64,000 nt of DNA from Planctomycetota bacterium (GTDB lineage: Bacteria > Planctomycetota > UBA1135 > GCA-002686595): the NCBI GenBank assembly GCA_029259635.1, contig JAJDEU010000034.1, positions 1 to 64,000 of the forward strand, read 5' to 3'. The notes below the pieces were generated by a model that saw only the letters and a program-made list of their open reading frames with translations, was not told the DNA's origin and searched no databases. Below are positions 57,552 to 64,000 of the stretch, in pieces. Made by a program: the position numbers and the translations under genes. Position 1 is the first letter of the stretch. Every line of letters starts with the position of its first letter.

Positions 57552-58861
57552 TGGCGGATCAGCCAGCAAGTGATTCACGTCGCGGAATCGTGGTAGTGGG
57601 AGCCGGAGCGGCGGGACTTTGGGCGGCGCAGCGCGCGGGTGCGTTGCTGCGCGAGAACGGAAGGACTCCCGACGTCCTGCTGCTCGAAAAGACTCCGCGC
57701 GCGGGAACCAAGGTCTTGGCGAGCGGCGGTACGCGCTGCAACTTGACCACCACGTTGGCGCCGCAGCCAGCCGCGCAGCTATTTGGTGTAGCGGGGGGAC
57801 GCTTTCTCAAGACCGCCTTCCGATGTCTGCCGCCTGTGGCCGTTCGCGAACAGTTCTTGGAGTGGGGCGTCCCGACCGTCGAAGCACCGCTCGAAAAAAT
57901 CTTTCCCGAGAGCGGCTCGGCCAAAGAGGTTCGCGACGCACTGGTGCGCGCCTGCGAAGCGGCCGGGGTCGAGATTCAACGGGGAAACTCCGTCCAGCGC
58001 GTCGAAGCGAACGGCAAGGCTTGGCGCGTGATCCTCGAAGACGAGAGCGTGATCGAAGCCGAGCGACTTTTGCTGGCACCAGGCGGCAAGAGCTACCCCG
58101 GTTCAGGAACGACGGGCGACGGTTACGGCTGGCTCGAGGAGCTCGGGCTCGATTTAGTTCCCGGCGTCCCCGCCTTGGTCCCGCTGCTCTCTCCCGAGAA
58201 ATGGGTCCACGAACTGACCGGGCTCTCGGTTCAGGACGCGGCCGTTCGACTCTGCGATGAGAATGGCCAGGTGCTCGGAAAGCGCGAGCGCCCGATCCTG
58301 TTTACCCACCGCGGTCTCTCCGGCCCCGGCGCCATGGACCTGTCTCACTTCGTCGCGCGATCGTCGGCCAAGCGCGGCTCCGGTGCCTGGCCCGGTGTGG
58401 TGGACTACACGATGGAAATCGATCTGCTACCGGGCGCCAGTCGCGAGGCACTGTCCGAGCAGCTGCGCATCGCAGCCACTCGCGTGGGGAACCCGAGCAT
58501 CGCCAAGCTCTTTGCCGACGAACTGCCGCGCCGACTTGTCGAGGCCGCCTGTGTTCAAGCGGGACTTGAGCGCGACCTCTGCTGCAACGTCTTGCCCAAG
58601 CGGGGCCGTCACCGGCTGGTCGAAGTGCTCAAAGGCTTGCCCGTGCCGATCTCCGGAACCGCGAGCTTTGACGAAGCGGAGGTCACCGCTGGAGGTTTGG
58701 ATCTGGGCGAGCTCGATCCCGGCTCGATGCGCGTCCGGCGCTTTGAGAATCTGTTCGTCTTCGGCGAAGTCATCGACCTCGACGGACCGATCGGCGGCTT
58801 GAACTTTCAAGCGGCATTCTCAACGGCCGAGCTAGCCGCGCGAGCCGCCACGTCGAGCTAA
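57551..58861 (+). CDS. HI0933/YhiN-like NAD(P)/FAD-dependent oxidoreductase
   Basis: The 436-residue product is a flavoprotein of the HI0933/BaiN family. It has GIVVVGAGAAGLWAAQRAG (FAD GxGxxG), KVLASGGTRCNLTTT, LLLAPGGKSYPGSGTTGDGY, ILFTHRGLSGPGAMDLS, and the C-terminal FVFGEVIDLDGPIGGLNFQ. Members reduce small substrates, but the physiological one is usually unknown. The GTG start shares its first base with the cupin stop (TAGTG). The gene ends 13 bases before a convergent neighbour. Confidence 0.88.
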   Translation: MADQPASDSRRGIVVVGAGAAGLWAAQRAGALLRENGRTPDVLLLEKTPRAGTKVLASGGTRCNLTTTLAPQPAAQLFGVAGGRFLKTAFRCLPPVAVREQFLEWGVPTVEAPLEKIFPESGSAKEVRDALVRACEAAGVEIQRGNSVQRVEANGKAWRVILEDESVIEAERLLLAPGGKSYPGSGTTGDGYGWLEELGLDLVPGVPALVPLLSPEKWVHELTGLSVQDAAVRLCDENGQVLGKRERPILFTHRGLSGPGAMDLSHFVARSSAKRGSGAWPGVVDYTMEIDLLPGASREALSEQLRIAATRVGNPSIAKLFADELPRRLVEAACVQAGLERDLCCNVLPKRGRHRLVEVLKGLPVPISGTASFDEAEVTAGGLDLGELDPGSMRVRRFENLFVFGEVIDLDGPIGGLNFQAAFSTAELAARAATSS

Positions 58862-58874
58862 GGCGCCGCGGTCT

Positions 58875-60005
58875 CTACTCGATCGCGTCGTTCTCGCGCA
58901 TGACCCAAACGAGCGTCGCGTAGGCCTGCTGACGATCGCGCTCAAGAGCCCAGCGTCGGTTGCGTCCGGATTGAAGCAGCTCTTCATCGCGGTCCACTTT
59001 GCGCACCCATTTCGAAAGATAGGTCTTCCACTTGCGCGCGCTCGGCAGGTCTTCGCGGAGCTTGTCCGGCGAAGCCTCGTGAAACTCCCACAGGGCGTGA
59101 AAGCGATCGAGGTTGGGGTGATAGCCGTCGCGCATGTCCGCGTCGCCGACCAAGTAGATGCGCGCCATGGCGGTCCGCAGGCTGCGGTGGTGATAGGCGG
59201 GGAGAAACAGGTCTTCACTGACGTGCTCGTAAAGCTTCTTCTGCTTGTACGGGGAGATGGGCGCTTTCCAGCGCTTCCACTCATCCTCGAGGTCGTGAAT
59301 CAGACCGAGCACGTCCATGTCGGGCGTCTCGAAGTCGGTGCCGGAAGCCCAAGCGTCGTAGAGCGTAATGCCGGCGAAAGCGTGGCCGGAGCGATCGGTG
59401 TAGTTGTGTGCGAAGGCGGCTTGGGCCTCGCGCTCGGCGCCGTCATCGAGCCATCTTTCCAAGAGCGCTTCTGCCAAATCGAGTTCCGGCGGAAAGCCGG
59501 CGAGTGCATTGTGAAAACCCCGCTCGACTTCCTTTCCGTCGCGCAAGCATCGAACGACTCCGGTGCCCCAGTCATAGATCCAACCGGGCCAGAGCTCTCG
59601 ATCTGCATCGTCGCCAAGCAGCCTCGCGCGCTCTTTCACACTGCGCGGATCGTCGAAGTTGATTCGCTTGCGCGGAATCGGTTGGGCCGGCGCGTGAAGC
59701 TCGGGATCGTAGAAGGGAGCCGGTTCCCAGCTCGGCCAGGTGCCCGGATCGACATCGGCGGTCTGCGTATTCACGATGTAGCGAACGAAGCCGAGCTGAA
59801 AGCCGCGCCTTAAACTCATCTCGAGCCGGTAGTGCTCCACGATGTCCGCTTGCGCGTCCGGCTTCAAGCGATCGAAAGCGCGCTGGAGAGCCGCGGGTTT
59901 CGGAAGCTCTTCCGCCTTCTCCTCTTGGTAGCTGGCAGCGGGCGTCGCTAGGCAGGCCAAGGCGAGAACATGCGGGAGACGGTGGAGGCAGGTGTGGAAA
60001 AGCAT
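58875..60005 (-). CDS. Exported hypothetical protein
   Basis: I do not recognise this 376-residue protein. It has a signal peptide (LPHVLALACLATPAAS) and then a helical, charged body. Landmarks are WPGWIYDWGTGVVRCL, AFAHNYTDRSGHAFAG, YHHRSLRTAMARIYLVGDADM and KWKTYLSKWVRK. Several His and Asp residues might form a metal site, but no known motif fits. A start at 60032 is equally possible in frame; I prefer 60005 because it begins right at the signal peptide. Confidence 0.6.
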   Translation of the reverse strand: MLFHTCLHRLPHVLALACLATPAASYQEEKAEELPKPAALQRAFDRLKPDAQADIVEHYRLEMSLRRGFQLGFVRYIVNTQTADVDPGTWPSWEPAPFYDPELHAPAQPIPRKRINFDDPRSVKERARLLGDDADRELWPGWIYDWGTGVVRCLRDGKEVERGFHNALAGFPPELDLAEALLERWLDDGAEREAQAAFAHNYTDRSGHAFAGITLYDAWASGTDFETPDMDVLGLIHDLEDEWKRWKAPISPYKQKKLYEHVSEDLFLPAYHHRSLRTAMARIYLVGDADMRDGYHPNLDRFHALWEFHEASPDKLREDLPSARKWKTYLSKWVRKVDRDEELLQSGRNRRWALERDRQQAYATLVWVMRENDAIE

Positions 60006-60410
60006 GGGCGGCCATGTTGTCAATCTCGGCATGGCCCGGATACCCCGTCCCCCTGCGGGAGTTTCGCGGAGGCAGAAGTTCCGGGCAGCCCGAGCACGGC
60101 GAGCGGGCGCGCGGTTCTCGAAATCCCGCTCGAAAAAGGCCCCTTAAATTAGGTTGGGAGCGACTCCCGCAGTGAGTCGCTCCCAGGTCGCTGAGAACAG
60201 CGGCCGGTGGAGAGGTGCTCTCGCGAAGCATGACTCTCCTTGAAAACCGTGAGACTAGAGACTTCCCCGCGCGGGGATTTGACGCGAATCCACTCCGTTT
60301 TCGGAGTGGCGAGGCACTCACCACCATGAGTCCCCAGAGGGTCAGGAAGGGGGGGTTGACCCATACATCGAATCGCCCAGGAAGGCTTTCGTCCGGCTTT
60401 CAATGGAAAC
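60006..60410. other. Structured intergenic region with several perfect hairpins
   Basis: No gene is seen. GGGAGCGACTC (60156-60166) pairs perfectly with 60174-60184. CCCCGCGCGGGG (60265-60276) is a palindrome. CCACTCCG (60290-60297) pairs with CGGAGTGG (60302-60309) around TTTT. One may terminate pcnB, but none has a clear T-tract on that strand. A small structured RNA is possible. Confidence 0.4.
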
Positions 60411-61781
60411 TTACCCCGCTTCTGAATCGGAGGCGGTTCCTTCTCCAAAGGAGCGAGAGGATCGCTTTTTGCGAGGACGGCGCCGGCGCCTGCGTCGCCC
60501 CGATTGGCGGATGGTTTCGAGCTCGGATCCGCTGACCTTAAGAGCCTGTTCATAGCGCTCGGCCCAGCCCTCATAGACATCCCAACCCTGGCCCCAAGCG
60601 GCCGAGCGCAGACGGAACAGCCACAGTGATTCCTTGAAGTCTTCTCCGCGCATGAAAAGCACCGGCTTGAATCGCCGGTTGCCGGTCTGCGTGAAGCGCG
60701 GTTGGTTGGCGATGATCCTTCGCGCGCGGAGAAGGTCTTTGCGCGACAGGCGATTTTCGTCGGCGACCGGCCCAAGCACTTCGCCTGTCACGGTATAGAG
60801 GTCCGGAACTTCTCCCGGCAATGTACGCGTCTTCGGATCGGATTCTTGCTCGACGATTCGCAGGAAGGCCGCGGCGATACAGACGGCGCTGGTCGGCATA
60901 CGACCGGCGTGAACATCGGCATCGAGCGCTTCCAAGAGTCGCCAGTATGCGTCCGCGCGATCGTGCGCGCTGGGGTCGGGATCGTCGCGCGCTCCGAGGT
61001 AGTTGTCGATCGTCGGCAACAAAGTCTTCAGAGCACCACAGGCGCGCATCATGCGAATAGCGCCCAGCGCGGTACCGGAGCGCAGGATTCGCAGAATCTC
61101 TTCGAGGACTCGCGGGGGCGCCGAACGAGTTAGGTCGCCGGCCTGATCGCACATCGCATTCCAAGTGGGGTCGGAGATGCGGAAGCCAAGGCGAGTCGCA
61201 AACTTGATGGCGCGCAGGATGCGAACTGGGTCTTCGGCCATGCGCACCGTCGGGTCGCCGATGGTCGTGAGCACGCCGCTCTCCAGATCTTCGAGGCCGC
61301 CGACGAAGTCGATCACGATGCGCTTGAAGGGATCGAGAAAGAGTCCGTTGATCGTGAAGTCGCGACGAACGGCATCTTCGCCAGCCGTGCCGAAAGTGTT
61401 GTCGTCGGTGATCAGCAAATCTTCATCGCCGGTTGAACTCGTCTTCGGCTCGCCGCGGAAGGTGGCGGTCTCGATGATGTGTCGACCGAAGACGACATGG
61501 ACGAGCTTGAAGCGCCGTCCGATGATGCGTCCGTTCCGAAATAGCCGTTTGACTTGTCGCGGGTGCGCAGAGGTCGCCAAGTCAAAGTCCTTGGGACGCC
61601 GGCTGAGCATCAGGTCGCGAACACAGCCCCCGACGAGGTAGGCCTCGTGGCCCGCCCGGGTCAGACGGGAGAGGACGCGCAGGGCGTCTTGGTGAATGGC
61701 GGAGTTCGGTATCTCATCGCGGGAGAGATTCCGAATTTCAGGCTCTGGAGTGGTCGAGGGGCTTTCCTCGGGAGAGATCAT
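60411..61781 (-). CDS. pcnB: Poly(A) polymerase of the CCA-adding enzyme superfamily
   Basis: The 456-residue product has the class II nucleotidyltransferase head (AYLVGGCVRDLMLSRRPKDFDLAT with the catalytic DxD), FRNGRIIGRRFKLVHVVFG, RRDFTINGLF, and RMAEDPVRILRAIKFATRLGF. The FRNGRIIGRRFKLVHV block and the very basic tail (RRRRRRRPRKKRSSRSF) are typical of PcnB rather than of CCA-adding enzymes. The enzyme adds A-tails that promote RNA decay. All tRNAs here already encode CCA, which agrees with a poly(A) role. It is divergent from the tRNA-Trp. Confidence 0.85.
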   Translation of the reverse strand: MISPEESPSTTPEPEIRNLSRDEIPNSAIHQDALRVLSRLTRAGHEAYLVGGCVRDLMLSRRPKDFDLATSAHPRQVKRLFRNGRIIGRRFKLVHVVFGRHIIETATFRGEPKTSSTGDEDLLITDDNTFGTAGEDAVRRDFTINGLFLDPFKRIVIDFVGGLEDLESGVLTTIGDPTVRMAEDPVRILRAIKFATRLGFRISDPTWNAMCDQAGDLTRSAPPRVLEEILRILRSGTALGAIRMMRACGALKTLLPTIDNYLGARDDPDPSAHDRADAYWRLLEALDADVHAGRMPTSAVCIAAAFLRIVEQESDPKTRTLPGEVPDLYTVTGEVLGPVADENRLSRKDLLRARRIIANQPRFTQTGNRRFKPVLFMRGEDFKESLWLFRLRSAAWGQGWDVYEGWAERYEQALKVSGSELETIRQSGRRRRRRRPRKKRSSRSFGEGTASDSEAG

Positions 61782-61959
61782 GGAAGGAGTCAGCGGCTAT
61801 CGAAACAAGTGAACGACGAGTGGCTAGAACTAACCGTACAACGAAAATTCATCCGCCATGGGTCTGACGGGCAGGAAACACGAAGACTGCTGAGTCCGAA
61901 CCGCCTGCTCCGCTCGCTTGCTCCGAAGGGGGGGGCCGGGTAGGCTCCCTGGCCCTTGT

Positions 61960-62036
61960 AGGGCAGTAGCTCTAATGGCTAGAGCGGCTGATTCCAAATC
62001 AGCAGGATCGAGGTTCGAGTCCTCGCTGCCCTGCCA
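61960..62036 (+). tRNA. tRNA-Trp (CCA)
   Basis: Acceptor AGGGCAG/CTGCCCT, D-arm TAGCTCTAATGGCTAGAGC, anticodon loop TTCCAAA (anticodon at 61994-61996), T-arm with GGTTCGAGTCC, and encoded CCA. It lies just upstream of rsmG. Confidence 0.95.
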
Positions 62037-62047
62037 ACCCATCCTAC

Positions 62048-62935
62048 ATGCACAAGCCGCACTCTCAGCACGAAGAAGATCCTCCGGAAGAGGACGAGGA
62101 GGAATTCGACGAGCTCGAGGAGCTTGGCGAAATCGAAGGGCCCGACGGAGTGATCTCCATTCCGGCCGAGAAGGCCCCGGCGCCGGTCGATGAGGCCGAG
62201 CGGCCCGTCAAAGGCCCGCCGAGCACGGTCGATCCGGATCTTGAGATTGCGAATCCGGACACCCCGGTTCCGGCCAGGCGCGACCTGATGGAGGCGCTGG
62301 AGAAGGCTTTCTCCGCGGAAGAGGGCATCGAGGACGGGCTCCTCGAGCGCTACGCGGACCACGCCGAGCTCATGCTCGAAGCCAATCGGGAGATGAACCT
62401 CACGGCCATCCTCGATCCCTACGACGTGGCGGTGAAGCACTACCTCGACTCTTGGCGCGCGACGAGGCTCTTGCCCTTGATGGGGCGCAGCCTGTGCGAC
62501 CTCGGCACCGGTGCGGGTTTCCCCGGCATTCCGATCGCCATGGCCGAGCCCAACACGCGCGTCATGCTCTGCGACTCCACGCGCAAGCGGGTCGACTTTT
62601 TAGAGATGTGCATCGAGAAGCTCAAGCTCAAGAATTGCTCGGCCATCTGGGACCGCGGTGAGGACCATCTGGCGCGCAATAAATACGACATGGTGATCAT
62701 TCGCGGTGTCAGTTCGGTGCGTGAGAACGTGCGGACGTTGCGCAAGGTGCGCCACTCGCACAAAGACCTGGTGATGCTCAAGGGGCCGTCCTGGTCTCGC
62801 GAGTTGCGCGCGGGGGAACGCGAGGTCGAACGTCTGGGCTTCCGTCTCGACACGGTCTGGGAGCACGAGCTTCCGCTGGAAAAGGGTGGGCGGGCCGTAC
62901 TCGTGTTCCGCGCCCCCGGCGGAATGGGGGAATAG
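62048..62935 (+). CDS. rsmG: 16S rRNA (guanine527-N7)-methyltransferase with acidic extension
   Basis: The 295-residue product has the RsmG fold: NREMNLTAILDPYDVAVKHYLDS, LCDLGTGAGFPGIPIAMAEP (SAM site), and STRKRVDFLEMCIEKLKLKN. The methyl transfer to G527 of 16S rRNA influences streptomycin response. The first 75 residues are an extra, strongly acidic stretch (EEDPPEEDEEEFDELEELGE) not found in short RsmG; they may bind partner proteins or be unstructured. The start lies 11 bases after the tRNA-Trp. Confidence 0.9.
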   Translation: MHKPHSQHEEDPPEEDEEEFDELEELGEIEGPDGVISIPAEKAPAPVDEAERPVKGPPSTVDPDLEIANPDTPVPARRDLMEALEKAFSAEEGIEDGLLERYADHAELMLEANREMNLTAILDPYDVAVKHYLDSWRATRLLPLMGRSLCDLGTGAGFPGIPIAMAEPNTRVMLCDSTRKRVDFLEMCIEKLKLKNCSAIWDRGEDHLARNKYDMVIIRGVSSVRENVRTLRKVRHSHKDLVMLKGPSWSRELRAGEREVERLGFRLDTVWEHELPLEKGGRAVLVFRAPGGMGE

Positions 62936-62939
62936 CGTC

Positions 62940-63032
62940 ATGCCCTGGTGGGGCTGGCTGATTCTCCTGACCGTCGTGGTCGTCTTCGTCGCGATTGCGA
63001 TTTGGGGCTATCCCGAAGACGGCGCTTTCTAG
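62940..63032 (+). CDS. 30-residue single-pass membrane peptide
   Basis: An ATG four bases after the rsmG stop opens a 30-residue frame: MPWWGWLILLTVVVVFVAIA, then a short acidic tail. It is one hydrophobic helix with aromatic residues at one end, as in real small membrane proteins. A GGGGG stretch lies upstream and could serve as a ribosome site. Function unknown. Confidence 0.45.
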   Translation: MPWWGWLILLTVVVVFVAIAIWGYPEDGAF

Positions 63033-63305
63033 CGATACGGTGTCAGACTCCATGTTGTCGGTTTCATGGGACGATGCCGCTAAAGGCCGAAGTTAGCGGG
63101 TTGAAACCGGCAAAAAGGAGTCAGACACCAATCGCCGCAATGGACACTGTTCGCAATGGACACTGTTCGCGATGGACACTGTTTGCGATGGACACTGTTT
63201 GCGATGGGGAGTCTGGCACCTGGTGGCTTATTCCCAGCCAGTCTCTCTGGCCTTCAGCATTCACCCATCTCTGGAATCGGCAACCTGGTGCCTGACTCCG
63301 TATCG
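63033..63305. repeat. REP-like inverted-repeat locus
   Basis: CGATACGG (63033-63040) and CCGTATCG (63298-63305) bound the locus. Variants of GGTGTCAGACTCC occur inside in both directions: TGTCAGACTCC near 63041, AGTCAGACACC near 63119, AGTCTGGCACC near 63210, GGTGCCTGACTCC near 63288. No gene lies within. The layout suggests a non-autonomous repeat cluster. Confidence 0.55.
63136..63210. repeat. 16-bp tandem repeat, about 4.5 units
   Basis: Four full units of the form CGCAATGGACACTGTT (later ones TGCGATGGACACTGTT) occupy 63136-63199, with a partial fifth to 63210. The 16-bp period is not a multiple of three, so a coding repeat is unlikely. Confidence 0.8.
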
Positions 63306-63309
63306 TAGA

Positions 63310-63396
63310 TGGTGCCCGAGGGGGGAGTCGAACCCCCACTCCCTTGCGGGAACATGGACCTGAACCATGCGCGTCTGCCAATTCCGCCACCCGGGC
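63310..63396 (-). tRNA. tRNA-Leu (CAG)
   Basis: The minus strand gives acceptor GCCCGGG/CTCGGGC, a D-arm with GGCGGAATTGGCAGACGC, anticodon loop TTCAGGT (anticodon at 63360-63362), a long variable arm (TTCCCGCAAGGGAG), T-arm with GGGGGTTCGACTCCCCC, and an encoded CCA. The long variable arm is as expected for leucine. Confidence 0.94.
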
Positions 63397-63507
63397 TTGG
63401 GTTGGGCGCGGAAAGATACGGGCCGGACAGGGCCGGGTCAACGGAATAGGCACTAGTCTCTTGTCCAACTCCGACTTGGTTTGCGAGTCTTCCGGTCGGC
63501 GTCCGCC

Positions 63508-63972
63508 ATGAAGAAGAAAGAAACGGAAAGATCCCTCGCCCTGAATCGGCGCGCGCGGCACCTCTACGTGATCGTGGATGAGCTCGAGTGTGGGATCGCC
63601 TTGGTCGGTACCGAGGTCAAGAGCTTGCGGGCGGGCAAGTGTTCCCTTGCCGAGGCGTACGGTCAGATCAAGAAGGGCGAGCTCTACTTGGTCGGCGCCA
63701 ATATCGGCGAGTACGCGAACGCCAGCTACGGATCGCACAAACCGGTTCGAGATCGGAAGTTGCTGCTCCATGCGCGCGAGCTCCACAAATGGAATAAAGC
63801 CGTGAGCGAGAAGGGCATGACTTTAATTCCGCTCCAGGTCTATCTGAAGGAGCACTTGATCAAGGTCCAGATGGCACTCGTCAAGGGCAAGAAGACCTAC
63901 GACAAGCGGGCTCAAGAAAAAGAACGCGAGACCAAGCGCGAGATGGATCGCGCCGTGCGGCGCGACCGGTAG
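63508..63972 (+). CDS. smpB: SsrA-binding protein SmpB
   Basis: The 154-residue product matches SmpB, the partner of tmRNA in rescue of stalled ribosomes. Landmarks are LNRRARHLYVIVDELECGIALVGTEVKSLRAGK, LVGANIGEYANASYG, the segment HARELHKWNKAVSEKGMTLIPLQVYL and a basic tail (KREMDRAVRRDR). The ATG at 63508 gives the family start; an earlier in-frame TTG at 63481 would add an unlikely nine residues. No tmRNA gene is seen in the window. Confidence 0.95.
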   Translation: MKKKETERSLALNRRARHLYVIVDELECGIALVGTEVKSLRAGKCSLAEAYGQIKKGELYLVGANIGEYANASYGSHKPVRDRKLLLHARELHKWNKAVSEKGMTLIPLQVYLKEHLIKVQMALVKGKKTYDKRAQEKERETKREMDRAVRRDR

Positions 63973-64000
63973 TTCCCGGCCGGCGACGGCTCCGGCCAGC

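Noticed and set aside
63136..63210. A CRISPR array
   Set aside because: The 16-bp units are directly abutting with no spacers, and no cas gene is present.

Overview
This 64 kb window looks like a chromosome segment of a Planctomycetota-type bacterium carrying a roughly 29 kb integrated accessory island. The phylum is inferred, not proven. Supporting signs are several sulfatase-superfamily genes, many large secreted repeat proteins, SEC-C and RHS proteins, and a GreA with a very long N-terminal extension of the kind known in the PVC group. Base composition is moderately GC-rich. It drops visibly at the 3' end of the RHS gene and in its neighbour.

Left flank (about 1-17.9 kb): an MBOAT/AlgI-like O-acyltransferase with its SGNH partner, a ten-haem-motif c-type cytochrome lipoprotein built from two repeated halves, a tail-collar-domain protein, a secreted protein with 14 repeats, a sulfatase, a large secreted regulatory-domain protein, a TlpA-like lipoprotein, and a seven-repeat FG-GAP propeller protein. 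Most of these products are predicted to be exported.

Island (about 17.9-47.0 kb): an imperfect direct repeat of about 83 bp lies at 17908-17990 and 46913-46995. The right copy runs into the 3' end of a tRNA-Asn gene, the classic picture of tRNA-site integration. Inside are a second sulfatase paralogous to the left-flank one, a 2014-residue RHS protein ending in a Hint domain with a candidate lipoprotein partner, and a phage-like block (ParB-methyltransferase, small terminase, shortened large terminase, tyrosine recombinase). A replication/recombination block follows (excisionase-like HTH, DnaB/RepA-like ATPase, SpoVG-like, tiny zinc peptides, DUF2924, large serine recombinase, HTH protein), in which genes overlap by stop/start codons. 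Next come small genes separated by a thrice-repeated hairpin, a divergent pair of paralogous membrane-anchored proteins, a SEC-C/HNH-like gene beside a PD-(D/E)XK-like gene, and export or membrane proteins. No capsid, portal or tail-assembly genes are visible, so this is a prophage remnant, satellite or composite element rather than a complete phage.

Right flank (about 47-64 kb): core genes. An oxidoreductase overlaps gluQ. An ArsR-methyltransferase fusion precedes ahcY, as in SahR-type control of methionine metabolism. Next are a sulfatase-like lipoprotein with Thr at the catalytic Cys position, long greA, dusB, a cupin gene overlapping a flavoprotein gene, an exported unknown, pcnB, tRNA-Trp, rsmG with an acidic extension and a downstream 30-residue membrane peptide, a REP-like repeat locus, tRNA-Leu and smpB.
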